Source: Acidimangrovimonas pyrenivorans
GTDB taxonomy: Bacteria > Pseudomonadota > Alphaproteobacteria > Rhodobacterales > Rhodobacteraceae
Reading direction: 5' to 3'
DNA length: 64,000 nucleotides
Assembly: GCF_042643245.1 (NCBI RefSeq)
Contig: NZ_JBHRSK010000004.1
Location: forward strand, 1,240,001-1,304,000
Numbering within the stretch: position 1 is the first letter of the stretch; every line of letters begins with the position of its first letter. The notes under the pieces were generated by a model. That model had not been told where the DNA came from, made no database searches, and saw only the letters and a list, made by a program, of their open reading frames with translations. Positions 8,690 through 16,698 of this stretch are shown one piece after another. The position numbers were made by a program, and so were the translations under genes.

Positions 8690-9083
8690 GCCGGTTCCAG
8701 AGCCATATGTCACGGCAGTTGCGACGTCAAGCGCCCCTGGCTATCGCCTTCGGCCATAAATGCTTGGTGCTTGATCCACGGTTTGATGGCGCGATCCATT
8801 CGCGGGAATGGCCGCAAGCACAACGGGACAAGTTCGCCGCGGCGGCGCCGCAACCACGCAGGCCAGGCCCAGCCCCCGCCAATCAGGTGCGGCCGCCGTC
8901 GCTGCATGACTCAGGCTCCCCAACCGATGGCGGCAGGTCGAGCACTCTACTGTGGTTGACTGACGCGCAGATGGCGCGGCGTCAGCCGTTCTTCCCGGGA
9001 AGCCATGGCAACCGAGGGTCGATGACCGGCGTGTTCTGAGCAGCATGATCTTCATCAATCGCAATGGGTTGCGTCGGCATGAC
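8690..9083. other. Non-coding/degenerate stretch (about 390 bp)
   Basis: No frame here shows a recognisable protein or a ribosome site. It looks like decayed sequence continuous with the pseudogene fragments that follow. Base composition drops slightly relative to flanking genes. Confidence 0.5.
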
Positions 9084-9203
9084 GCCCACCACCCAGGGTC
9101 CGCGCACCGGCAACTCGCCGCTGGTCTTGCCGTCCCGGGGAAGCTCCTTGCCACTGTCGTCGACGATCTTCATGTCGACGCCGAAGACGACACGGCCCTG
9201 CTT
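9084..9203 (-). pseudogene. Fragment of an acyl-CoA ligase (AMP-binding family)
   Basis: About 40 residues, centred on MKIVDDSGKELPRDGKTSGE and followed by LPVRGPWVV. They match the conserved hinge-proximal part of medium/long-chain fatty-acyl-CoA ligases (IVDD.G..LP.DG...GEL.VRGP). Nothing of the adenylation core or the C-terminal lysine domain is attached on either side. It is a clear gene relic. Confidence 0.7.
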
Positions 9204-9279
9204 GGCCCGGACCGCGCGCTACGCCCCTTCGGGCTGAGATTTCTGGTGCCCCTTGAGCGCCGCCACGGTGCCCATCGGC

Positions 9280-9434
9280 GAAGGCCGCCCGCCAGCCCCA
9301 GTGGCTGGCGATATAGCCGCCGAGGATCATGCCGAGGATCGAGCCGATCCCCCCGCCGTCTGGAACGTGGCGAGGATGAAGCCGTGCATCCGCGCCGGAA
9401 AGCGCGCCGCCAGCAGCGCGCCGCCGGCCGGGCC
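9280..9434 (-). pseudogene. Fragment of an MFS transporter
   Basis: The stretch GGGIGSILGMILGGYIASHWGWRAAF resembles TM4-TM5 of major-facilitator transporters, with the usual GWRAAF at the helix end. In a neighbouring frame, PARMHGFILATF matches the segment just before it. The two halves are in different frames and bounded by stops, so this is a frameshifted relic. Confidence 0.6.
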
Positions 9435-9539
9435 CTATCCCCAGATGAATGCGTGATAGCCGATGCTGAACGCTTCCTGCGCCTCTAGATCGGGCAAGCC
9501 GGGAGAGACCGCTGCCGCGGCCCGTGGTTTGATATTCAT
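9435..9539 (-). pseudogene. 34-codon N-terminal remnant, DUF1254-like
   Basis: A short frame from ATG 9539, preceded by a strong GGAGGAG site, reads MNIKPRAAAA then LEAQEAFSIGYHAFIWG and stops. EAFSIGYHAFIWG resembles the start of DUF1254 proteins (EAY.IG..AY.YGYP). The stop falls exactly where the family continues with Y-P. The good ribosome site suggests it was recently a real gene. The family call rests on about 15 residues. Confidence 0.4.
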
Positions 9540-9694
9540 CTGATCTCCTCCGCCCACGGCCGGCCGGTAGGCCGGAGCATCGTGCGTGGTCCAGTGTTGT
9601 CACAAAGCGTGATTGACGGTTTTGCGCCAACGATCACGGTTTAATATTTTCCGCCAAAATCGCCACAATCGGCTGCAGAGGCGGGCCATGCCCC

Positions 9695-9991
9695 CTGTTC
9701 GAGCCCATTGTTCCGAAGCGTTACCTGAGCCCGCTTCTAAGGGCGCTGGAAGACACCCCCACCCCGTTGCGCAGGCGGGCGCTGGCGGCCGCCAGGCTGG
9801 ACCGGCGTCAATCGCTGCCATCGGGCGGGGTCATCAGCCTGCGGCAGCTGGAGCCCCTTCTCGAGGCCGTCGACGCCGATCCGGCGCATGCCGATTACGG
9901 TTTCGACGCCGGATTGCATCTGGCGGCGTTCAGCCGTGCCTTCAGCGAAATGGCGGGATGCAGCCCCAGCCTTTGCCGCGGCGGCGAATGA
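9695..9991 (+). pseudogene. AraC-family regulator with internal deletion
   Basis: About 98 open codons. The first part (ALAAARLDRRQSLPSGG, ISLRQLEPLLEAVDADP, YGFDAGLHL) matches the N-terminal PF12625-type sensor of AraC regulators. It then jumps directly to AFSRAFSEMAGCSPSLCR, the last helix of the AraC DNA-binding domain. The rest of the sensor and the first HTH (about 200 residues) are missing, and no good start codon is visible. The two ends are joined in frame, as expected for a clean internal deletion. Confidence 0.6.
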
Positions 9992-10106
9992 CGCTGCATT
10001 TCCCGCCGCCTTCCGCGCGGCTCTGCGGCGAAGGGCATCCCTGCGCCGCGACGCCATTCGCAAAAGGGGGAGCTGCACGCCCCCCCCTCCCGAAGCCGAA
10101 ACCCGG

Positions 10107-11045
10107 TCAGTTGACGGCCATCTTCGCGATCATCGGATGTGTCGCGGGGTCGAGGTGCGACCACTCGGTCATCGAGCCGTCGTACATCTTGGTCTTCTTG
10201 TTGCCGAGGATTTCCGCGTTGACGAACCAGCCGAGCGACGCCCAGTGGCCGGTGTTGCAGAAAGTCACCGCGTCGCCCTCGGTGGGCACGCCGGCCGCCG
10301 CATAGAGCTTCCTCAGGCTCGCCGCGTCACGCAGCATGCCGCCGCCATTCTCCGTCATCCACAGGGCGGGAATGCTTTTCGCCCCGGGCAGGGTGCCGTA
10401 GCGGGTGACCACGCCGCTCTTGTTGACGCCGAGGTTCTGGTCGGTGGGCCGGTTGTCGAGCAGCGGCACGTGGTTTGCCAAGTCGGCGCTCACATCGGCG
10501 GCGGTCGCGAGATAGGTGGTATCGAGATGCGCGGTGAAGGTCTTCGCCCGGGGCGTCACCTTGCCGGTTTCGAGCGGATCCGACTTGTCCTTCAGGTAAG
10601 CCGACATGCCGCCGTTGACCACCGAGACGTTCTTGTGCCCGAGCACCAGGAAGGTCCAGTAGAGGCGGGTGGACATGCCGAGGTCGGCGGCCGCCTTGCC
10701 CGGCGACAGCAGGACCACATGGGTCGCGTTGTCGATCCCGAGGCCGCCGATCAGTTTTTCCAGGGATGCCGGGTCCGGCAGCAGGCCGGCGATCTTGTCT
10801 CCGGTCTGCTTGTCCAGCACCTTGTTGACCCGCCATCCGTCCTTGGCGAAATCAGTATGCACCGCGCCCGGCACATGGCTCTTTTCGTATTCGGCCACGG
10901 GGCGCAGATCGACGAACACGATGTCGGGCTGGGCGATATGCGCCTTGACCCAGGCGGCATCAACTACCGGGTCAGCGGCAGATGCCGGCGAACCGGCAGA
11001 CAACAAGACTGCCGCGGCCAGCGCGGCGGATGATCTTAAAAACAC
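10107..11045 (-). CDS. Periplasmic tandem-rhodanese sulfurtransferase
   Basis: Thiosulfate/3-mercaptopyruvate-type sulfurtransferase exported by the Sec pathway: residues 1-23 form a signal peptide ending ASA-AD. The mature protein has two rhodanese domains. In the first (VFVDLRPVAEYEKSHVPGAV onward) the loop reads LLSPGKAAAD and has no cysteine. The second holds the active loop C263-NTGHWAS. This is the usual inactive-plus-active layout. The start is GTG at 11045 with GGAGG 8 nt before it. It stands alone between the pseudogene zone and the DUF5132 pair. The loop CNTGHWAS differs from the CRKGV/CGSGVT loops of well-studied enzymes, so its donor is uncertain. Confidence 0.9.
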   Translation of the reverse strand: MFLRSSAALAAAVLLSAGSPASAADPVVDAAWVKAHIAQPDIVFVDLRPVAEYEKSHVPGAVHTDFAKDGWRVNKVLDKQTGDKIAGLLPDPASLEKLIGGLGIDNATHVVLLSPGKAAADLGMSTRLYWTFLVLGHKNVSVVNGGMSAYLKDKSDPLETGKVTPRAKTFTAHLDTTYLATAADVSADLANHVPLLDNRPTDQNLGVNKSGVVTRYGTLPGAKSIPALWMTENGGGMLRDAASLRKLYAAAGVPTEGDAVTFCNTGHWASLGWFVNAEILGNKKTKMYDGSMTEWSHLDPATHPMIAKMAVN

Positions 11046-11369
11046 GTCAGTTTCCTCCCTGTGGGACTTTGTCCCGTTCCCGTCTTCTCGGGTGGCGCCA
11101 TCAGAACGGCAGCGCCCATTCGGGCAGCTGTTCCGGCCTCACCGCAAAGCAGGATAACACGAAATTGATGTCGAGGAGAGTGCAGGAAAGCACTGGCATC
11201 CAACGCGCAAACGGCTTCGGTCGCGGGCCTGCGTCTGGCCTCGGGCCCGCTCGACCGCAGCCTCGCCCCCCCAGCAACAGCCGTTCCGTCTGCAACGCCC
11301 CAAGGTCCGCCAGGGGCCGGAAGCGGTCCGTCACCGCGCCGGGCAGAAACGGCAGCCACGGCCCGGGAC
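11046..11369. other. Intergenic region (324 bp)
   Basis: Holds the 5' region of the sulfurtransferase, including a short GGGAC/GTCCC inverted repeat, and the 3' flank of the HMA2-like gene. No credible gene; the open frames are arginine/glycine-rich shadows. Confidence 0.5.
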
Positions 11370-11867
11370 TCAGACCCCGCCCTGCCCCTTGTTGCGGTCG
11401 AGCAGGGACAGGGCGCTGGCCGCCAGCGTCGTCGCCGGCCCGGCGATCTGGCCGCGCGACAGCTGGACGATCGCCCCGCCCAGCAGCGCCAGCGCCAGCG
11501 CCGTGCGCAGGTCGAGCGACTCGCCGGTCCGCGCCTTGATCCCCATATCGGCCTGCAGCAGCCCGAGCTGCACCGCCTGTCGCGCCGGCACCGGCTTCGG
11601 CGCCGCGACGATCCGGGCGATGCCGCCCTGCTCGATCGCGTCGAGCACCGCCTCGACCGGGCCGTCGCTTTCGACAATCAGGCTGCCGGTGGCCGGCCGC
11701 GCCAGCGCCCGCAGTACGTTCGGCACCGCCGCCACCCGGTTTGCCAGCGCGACCATCGCCGCCCGCCCTGTCGCCGCGGGAAGCTTCAGCCTGGCCCGCC
11801 GCCGGGCGACATGCGCGCGTTCGAGACGGACGGGGGGCGCCGTCCGCTGGAAACCGTCATCCGGCAT
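11370..11867 (-). CDS. HMA2-like domain protein (unknown function)
   Basis: A 165-residue protein. The ordered part (ARLKLPAATGRAAMVALANRVAAVPNVLRALARPATGSLIVESDG) has the beta-alpha-beta pattern of the HMA_2 family. That family resembles heavy-metal-associated domains but lacks the CxxC metal site; no cysteine pair is seen here either. Two hydrophobic helices follow (ALALALLGGAIVQLS and ATTLAASALSLL), giving a possible membrane hairpin. Its ATG overlaps the end of the DUF5132 gene by 11 bp, so the pair is translationally coupled. HMA_2 and DUF5132 proteins are found together in several proteobacteria. The function is unknown. Confidence 0.65.
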   Translation of the reverse strand: MPDDGFQRTAPPVRLERAHVARRRARLKLPAATGRAAMVALANRVAAVPNVLRALARPATGSLIVESDGPVEAVLDAIEQGGIARIVAAPKPVPARQAVQLGLLQADMGIKARTGESLDLRTALALALLGGAIVQLSRGQIAGPATTLAASALSLLDRNKGQGGV

Positions 11868-12168
11868 TGCGCTGCGGCATATCGGTGGCGTCGGCGGCCC
11901 GACCACCCGCCTCGGCCGCGGGCTCTTCTTCTGCCTCGGCCCGGGCGCGCTCGGCTTCCATGTCCTCGCGGATCTCGGTGACGATGTCCTCCATGTGCTC
12001 GTAGGCCTCGGCGCCCGCCTTGCGGAACTCCTCGAAGGCCACGGCGCCGGTGCGCAGCCCGGCCCGGACCAGCGGGCGCCCTGCCCGTCCGAGCGCCACC
12101 GCGACGCCCGGTATCAGCATGACGGCGCCGGTGGCGACGGCGGCGCCCAGAAAGAAGCTCTTGTTCAT
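11857..12168 (-). CDS. DUF5132 family small membrane protein
   Basis: A 103-residue protein. It starts MNKSFFLGAAVATGAVMLIPGVA, a single N-terminal transmembrane segment, and continues with an amphipathic stretch (LVRAGLRTGAVAFEEFRKAG). An acidic, alanine-rich tail follows that is probably disordered or coiled. This arrangement matches DUF5132 proteins, whose function is not established. It is the first gene of a two-gene unit with the HMA2-like protein. Start at 12168, preceded by a purine-rich GGAGATGCAGGG. The next gene upstream, corA, ends 138 bp away on the same strand. Confidence 0.75.
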   Translation of the reverse strand: MNKSFFLGAAVATGAVMLIPGVAVALGRAGRPLVRAGLRTGAVAFEEFRKAGAEAYEHMEDIVTEIREDMEAERARAEAEEEPAAEAGGRAADATDMPQRNAG

Positions 12169-12305
12169 CCCTGCATCTCCTCGTCGATTGGACTCGCTCC
12201 CCGATGCGGCAAGGGTATGGGGGGCGCCTGCCGCGAACAATGTTCCTGTTGTCGCGAGGGTCCTGTCCAGACAGCGCAGGGCGAGACATGGGCTGCCCCC
12301 GTGTC

Positions 12306-13277
12306 TCAGAGCCAGCCGCGGCGCTTGAAGTAGAGATAGGGCAGGACCGCCGAGCCGATCATCAGCGCGATCGCGATGGGGTAGCCGAGATGCCATCCGA
12401 GTTCGGGCATGAACTTGAAGTTCATGCCGTAGATCGAGGCGACGAGCGTCGGCGGCAGGAACACCACGGCGGCGACCGAGAAGATCTTGATGATGGCGTT
12501 CTGTTCGATGTTGATCATGCCCAGGGTGGCATCGAGCAGGAAGGTGATCTTCTGCGACAGGAAACTGGCGTGGTCCTCGAGGGACCGGATGTCGCGCGAC
12601 AATGTCTTGACCCGCTCCCGCATGTCCTTGCCGGCCTTCCTTTGCAGCGTCGTCTGGCCGAGGAAGCCCACCAGGCGCTCCAGCGTGACCAGACTGTCGC
12701 GAATGTTCGAGGTCAGGTCTCCCTTGCGCCCGATGTCTTCCAGCGTTTCCTGGAAGTCGTGGCTCTTCGTCGGCTTGTCGGCCCGATGGCGGAATACCGC
12801 GCGCGAAATGTGATCGATGTCGCGCCCCGCGCGCTCCAGGATGTCGGCGAGACGGTCGACAATGGCTTCCAGCAAGGCGACGAGGACGCTTTCCCCTGTC
12901 TCGCATCCCATCGGCACCTTCTCGGCGCGCAGGGGGAAGGTCTGGAAGGCGCGCGGCGCGTGATAGCGGACGGTGACGAGGCGCGGCCCGGCGAGGATGA
13001 AGCTCACCGGGCGCATCTCGGGGTCGTCGCCATCGGCATGCGAGGGCAGGATCGCGGTCATGAAGGCCGCCCCGTCCTGCTTGTAGAGCCGCGAGGAGAT
13101 CTCGATCTCTTCCATCTCCTCCTTGGTCGGGATGTCGATCCCGAGCATCTCCGAAAGACGGCGCTCCTCTTCGCCGGAAGGTTCCACGAGATCGATCCAG
13201 ACCAGCGATTCGGAAAGCGCCAAGACGCTGTCTTGAACATTCAGGCGCCCGGCTTCGTTGAAAAACCCCCGGATCAT
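12306..13277 (-). CDS. corA: CorA family divalent-cation transporter
   Basis: Pentameric Mg2+/Co2+ channel of the inner membrane. A long acidic, helical cytosolic domain (residues 1-250, with EEMEEIEISSRLYKQDG typical of CorA) leads into the stalk helix. TM1 (IFSVAAVVFLPPTLVASIY) ends in the selectivity motif G284-M285-N286. TM2 (IAIALMIGSAVLPYLYF) precedes the basic C-terminal KRRGWL anchor. The length of 323 residues is standard. It is a monocistronic gene as far as spacing shows. There is no M-box-like leader that I can see in the 259-bp spacer upstream. Confidence 0.95.
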   Translation of the reverse strand: MIRGFFNEAGRLNVQDSVLALSESLVWIDLVEPSGEEERRLSEMLGIDIPTKEEMEEIEISSRLYKQDGAAFMTAILPSHADGDDPEMRPVSFILAGPRLVTVRYHAPRAFQTFPLRAEKVPMGCETGESVLVALLEAIVDRLADILERAGRDIDHISRAVFRHRADKPTKSHDFQETLEDIGRKGDLTSNIRDSLVTLERLVGFLGQTTLQRKAGKDMRERVKTLSRDIRSLEDHASFLSQKITFLLDATLGMINIEQNAIIKIFSVAAVVFLPPTLVASIYGMNFKFMPELGWHLGYPIAIALMIGSAVLPYLYFKRRGWL

Positions 13278-13536
13278 CGTTTTCCCCTTCCCTCGCTTGC
13301 CCGGCCTTCCCGGACCGGCCGCAGTTTCGTTCTAGCGGTTCCGATGCCCGAGGAAACCCGATGATAGGGCGGGCCGCGCCGGCTGTCGCGCGGCTTTCGA
13401 AAACCGGCCCCCGATCCCGGCGGCTCTTCTTCGCGCAGAGAGATGACGGTTTGGTGTCATCTCCTCCGGCGTCGATACGCTGCCGTCCCCGCCTTGCGCC
13501 CGCATTCGGGGCATTCGCTCCGCCGGGAGGGGACGA

Positions 13537-14190
13537 TCAGGCCGGGGACGCCGGCCGGGAGAGGACGAGATAGCGGCAATAGTCGCGCAAGAGGCTTTCC
13601 GAAACGCTCCGGCAACCGATCTCGGCGGCGGCCCGGCCGGCCTCTTGCGGAAGGTCGTCCCTCGGCGTGACGTGGAAGCGCGCGAGCCAGGCGCGGAGGG
13701 CTGCGCCGAACCAGGCCGGCAGCCGGCTCTGGCCGCCGAAGTCGACGATGTGGAGTTCCCCGCCCGGAGCGAGGTGGGACAGCGCGTGCGACAAGGCATC
13801 CGTCCAGTCCGGGATCATCGACAGGCTGTAGGAAAAGACGATCCGGTCGTATCGGCGCCGACCAAAGAGCGCCGTTGCATCGAAGTCGCGGGCATCGGCC
13901 CGGGCGAGCGTGGCGCGCGTGCCGAGCTTTGCCCGGGCCGAGCGCAGCATCTCTTCCGAGATGTCGAGCCCGTACAGGGCACGGCCGGGATAGCGGGCGG
14001 CGATGCGGTCGAGATTGCGGCCGGTGCCGCAGGCGATCTCGAGCACATGGCCGCCCGGTGGCGGATCGAGATCCCGGATCAGCCGGTCGCGGCCCAGCAG
14101 GTAGTAGCGCCGCGTCACGTCGTAGATCAGCCTCTGGTAGCGATAGGTCGCATCCATCAAGGCGGCGTGGCGATGGGCCCGGTCCTCCAT
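13537..14190 (-). CDS. btaB: BtaB: N-methyltransferase for betaine lipid DGTS
   Basis: SAM-dependent enzyme that adds three methyl groups to diacylglyceryl-homoserine to make DGTS, a phosphorus-free replacement for phosphatidylcholine. The SAM motif I reads VLEIACGTGRNLD (residues 49-61), followed by GLDISEEML (motif II region) and FSYSLSMIPDW. The protein has 217 residues, close to Rhodobacter sphaeroides BtaB. It follows btaA by 3 bp. In isolation it could be another small-lipid N-methyltransferase such as PmtA; the adjacent BtaA makes the assignment firm. The C-terminal helix (CRYLVLSRP) is typical. Confidence 0.93.
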   Translation of the reverse strand: MEDRAHRHAALMDATYRYQRLIYDVTRRYYLLGRDRLIRDLDPPPGGHVLEIACGTGRNLDRIAARYPGRALYGLDISEEMLRSARAKLGTRATLARADARDFDATALFGRRRYDRIVFSYSLSMIPDWTDALSHALSHLAPGGELHIVDFGGQSRLPAWFGAALRAWLARFHVTPRDDLPQEAGRAAAEIGCRSVSESLLRDYCRYLVLSRPASPA

Positions 14191-14193
14191 GGT

Positions 14194-15417
14194 TCAGCCG
14201 GTATGGCGGTAGAGGTGGAAGCCGCCGTAGATCGCCGAGCGATCCGCCGCGAAGCCCGCCGCGGAAGCCGCGTCGTCGCGGCTCCAGGCCGCCAGCAGCG
14301 CCGGCGAGACCCGGCCGGGCAGGATGTCGGCGGCACCGCCGGTGCGAAAGATCACCCGCGCGCCGGGGGCGGCGGTGCGGCAGTTCTCGCGCCACAGCGC
14401 GTTGAGCTGGTCATCCGTCATCCAGTCCTGCGCGTCGAGCAGGACATAGGCCCCGGTCTGGCCGGCGGGCATCTCGGCCAGCTGATCGGTGAGCGACCGG
14501 TTCAGCACCCGGACCCGCCCGGCATTGCGCTTCAGCGCCGGGAAGGCGGCCGCCTCCAGATAGGGCGGCAGGGCGCCGGGCCCCGCAGGCCGGTAGGACC
14601 GGCTCAGCGCCTGCCAGGCGAAGTAGTTCTCCCCCAGCGGGAAGTCGCAAAGCAGCTTCCGCGCCCGCTCTTGCAGGACGGTCAGGATGTCGCCGCCGCC
14701 GTCGGCTTCGAGCTTGTCGTATTGCGCGGGCGGAATGCCCAGACCGAACAGCGCCGCCCGGCTGCGCGCCAGGAAGCGGATCGCGCGTCGCCCGAAGAGC
14801 GGGGCGATGCGCTCGTCGAAGAACCGGCGCTGTTCCGCCTGCGTTCCGCAGGCGAGGAACTGGCGGAAGTCCACCCCGGCGATACGGGCGATCCCCCCGA
14901 GCGCGCCGAGGAAGCGGCCAAGCAGGCCGTAGCGGTAGAAACCGCGCCGGAACATGTCGATGCGGCGGCGGAGGACGGGGCGTGCGTCCCAGTAGCCGCG
15001 TGTCGCCGGATCGAGATGCGGCGCCAGGAGATCGTCATAGACCGCGATATTGCGCGCCAGATCGGCCCGGCCGAAGAAGTCGAAGAACTGCTGTGCGTCG
15101 AGCTGTTCGGCAGCCGCCAGCTTGAGCCGGCCGAGCGCGACATGGGCGGGCGAGAGGTCGACGGCGGTGATCGAGGCCGGACCCGCCGCAAGGTAGGACA
15201 TCACGTTGCAGCCGCCCGAGGCGATGCAGACGAGATTGTCCTCGGGGCCGATCTGCAGCGCCGCCATGTCGACCACCGGGTCCTCCCAGATCTGGGGATA
15301 GACGAGGCCGTGGAAAAGCCGCGAGAAGAGGCGTTCCAGCAGGCCGGTCGCGCTCAGCGCGGCGTTCTGCTGGACGGCGGAACGGAGTTGGCCGCTGACG
15401 TTGGGAACATAGGTCAT
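14194..15417 (-). CDS. btaA: BtaA: SAM:diacylglycerol 3-amino-3-carboxypropyl transferase
   Basis: Transfers the aminocarboxypropyl group of SAM to diacylglycerol, the first step of DGTS betaine-lipid synthesis at the inner membrane. Family features: NAALSATGLLERLFSRLFHGLVYPQIWEDP at residues 18-47, SGGCNVMSY (SAM loop) near 69, VDLSPAHVALGRLK, and the DAQDWMTDDQLN segment near 330. Length of 407 residues is typical. No signal peptide is present. It lies between plcP (3 bp upstream) and btaB (3 bp downstream), so diacylglycerol production and use are on one transcript. In relatives the system is induced by phosphate starvation. Confidence 0.95.
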   Translation of the reverse strand: MTYVPNVSGQLRSAVQQNAALSATGLLERLFSRLFHGLVYPQIWEDPVVDMAALQIGPEDNLVCIASGGCNVMSYLAAGPASITAVDLSPAHVALGRLKLAAAEQLDAQQFFDFFGRADLARNIAVYDDLLAPHLDPATRGYWDARPVLRRRIDMFRRGFYRYGLLGRFLGALGGIARIAGVDFRQFLACGTQAEQRRFFDERIAPLFGRRAIRFLARSRAALFGLGIPPAQYDKLEADGGGDILTVLQERARKLLCDFPLGENYFAWQALSRSYRPAGPGALPPYLEAAAFPALKRNAGRVRVLNRSLTDQLAEMPAGQTGAYVLLDAQDWMTDDQLNALWRENCRTAAPGARVIFRTGGAADILPGRVSPALLAAWSRDDAASAAGFAADRSAIYGGFHLYRHTG

Positions 15418-15420
15418 GGC

Positions 15421-16275
15421 TCAGGCGAGCTCCTTCTTCCTCTTGCGCCGCGCGCGCGGGGCCTCCGGCAAGGGTCGGCCTGCGCGGACCTCCTGCAACA
15501 TGCGGCGCCGGCGCTTGGCGGCGGCCCAATCGACGAGAAGCAGCGTTCCGTCCGGCCGCTCGGCAACCGCGGTGCAGCTTTCGGTCCAGTCGCCGCAATT
15601 GACGTATTGAATGCCGTCGATGTCGCGAAGGTTGGCGCGATGGATGTGGCCGCAGACGACGCCGTCGAACCCGCCCCGGCGGGCCTCGGCCGACAGCACC
15701 TTCTCGTATTCGCCGATGAAGTTCACCGCCGTCTTGACCTGCGCCTTCGCCCAGTTCGCCAGCGACCAGTAGGAGCCGCCCCAAAGCCTGCGCAGACGGT
15801 TCACCCAGATGTTGAGCCACAGCGCGAAGTCGTAGGCCCGGTCGCCGAGATGGGCGAGCCACTTGGCGTGAACGACGATCGCGTCGAACTGGTCGCCATG
15901 GGTGACCAGAAGGCGCCGGCCGTCGGCGGTGATGTGCTCGGCGGTCTTCTGCACCTCGATGCCGCCGAAATGCGTGCCGAGATAGGAGCGCATGGCCTCG
16001 TCGTGATTGCCCGGGATGTAGATCACCGTCGCGCCGGCCTGGGACTTGGACAGCAGTTCCTGCACCACGTCATTGTGGGCCTGCGGCCAGAACCATCCCC
16101 GGCGCAATTGCCAGGCATCGACGATGTCTCCGACGAGGAAGATCGTCTCCGCGTCATGCTGGCGAAGGAAGTCCAACAGCATCTCCGCCTGGCTGCCGCG
16201 GCTGCCAAGATGGGTGTCGGATATAAATATGGTGCGATATTGCAATGGAAGCCCAATATGTTGATGCACGAGCAC
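15421..16275 (-). CDS. plcP: PlcP-type metallophosphoesterase (phospholipase C for lipid remodelling)
   Basis: A calcineurin-fold enzyme with the full metal set: SDTHLG (residues 19-24), GDIVD (49-53), GNHDE (89-93), VTHGDQFD and CGHIH. It is usually annotated UDP-2,3-diacylglucosamine diphosphatase (LpxH-like). The operon plcP-btaA-btaB instead points to PlcP, which cleaves phosphatidylcholine/-ethanolamine to diacylglycerol for BtaA. The start is uncertain: GTG at 16275 or 16269, or a TTG at 16245; none has a strong ribosome site. The longer frame to 16668 is rejected because it reads through the tRNA remnant. The C-terminus is very basic (RARRKRKKE). Confidence 0.82.
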   Translation of the reverse strand: MLVHQHIGLPLQYRTIFISDTHLGSRGSQAEMLLDFLRQHDAETIFLVGDIVDAWQLRRGWFWPQAHNDVVQELLSKSQAGATVIYIPGNHDEAMRSYLGTHFGGIEVQKTAEHITADGRRLLVTHGDQFDAIVVHAKWLAHLGDRAYDFALWLNIWVNRLRRLWGGSYWSLANWAKAQVKTAVNFIGEYEKVLSAEARRGGFDGVVCGHIHRANLRDIDGIQYVNCGDWTESCTAVAERPDGTLLLVDWAAAKRRRRMLQEVRAGRPLPEAPRARRKRKKELA

Positions 16276-16467
16276 CCTACTTGCCCTGCGCAACGAGAAT
16301 ATGACGGTCGTCGTCGCAGGGTCCGGCGACCGAGGCCGCATTGGCCAGCTCGAGGCGCGCCTGTGACCAGATGGCCCTCGCGCAGGGGAGAACAGGCGCA
16401 GGCCCTGGACGCGACGGGCATGGCTCCGGACCGAGCGGAAATGCTTCAGCGTTTGCCCGGGCGGCTG

Positions 16468-16493
16468 CCGCTCTACCTTTGAGCGACACCCGC
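16468..16493 (-). pseudogene. tRNA-Gly 5'-half remnant (acceptor + D-arm)
   Basis: On the minus strand it reads GCGGGTG-TC-GCTC-AAAGGTA-GAGC, i.e. acceptor 5' strand, D-stem and D-loop. It differs at only a few positions from the intact tRNA-Gly at 8616-8689. The sequence after the D-arm does not form an anticodon or T-arm. It stands just outside the first Fnr-box gene, so it may mark an old recombination border. Confidence 0.55.
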
Positions 16494-16654
16494 ACCGCTG
16501 AGACGTCAGGCGCCTCCAAGAAGGCTGCGACGCGGTGGATGGCGCCTGGGCCGCCACAGGGGACTTGGCCGGCTCCGCCTCGGCCATGCCGAGCGCCGGG
16601 GATCGAAAGCGCGGGCGGATGCGGCACAGGCGACGATTGTTTCCATTTTGGAAA

Positions 16655-16698
16655 TTGAGCCGCATCAATGCCGGAACAGGCGACGAATGGCATACAAT
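16655..16698 (+). promoter_or_regulatory. Fnr/FixK-class box and -10 element of usp-cgs
   Basis: TTGAG-CCGC-ATCAA (16655-16668) is one mismatch from TTGAT-N4-ATCAA. TACAAT at 16693-16698 fits a -10. A start site at about 16703-16705 would place the box at -41.5 to -43.5, the class II position for Fnr-type activators. The usp start codon lies about 50 bp further on. Confidence 0.7.

Noticed and set aside
9798..9811. A Fnr-like site TGGAC-CGGC-GTCAA
   Set aside because: One essential T is replaced, and the site lies within the AraC remnant reading frame, not in a promoter position.
15421..16275. LpxH (UDP-2,3-diacylglucosamine diphosphatase) as the product
   Set aside because: The fold is the same, but the tight operon with btaA and btaB fits PlcP better; lipid A genes are absent nearby.
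16301..16307. A Pho box for plcP-btaAB (CCGTCAT)
   Set aside because: Only one half-site is close to CTGTCAT. The second repeat at the right spacing (TCGTTGC) matches poorly, so I do not call a PhoB site.
8616..16493. An island integrated at the 3' end of tRNA-Gly and covering the right-hand accessory region
   Set aside because: The tRNA is on the minus strand, so its 3' end faces left. An integrase-type island would lie below 8616, not in the right-hand region, and no repeated 3' tRNA segment was found.
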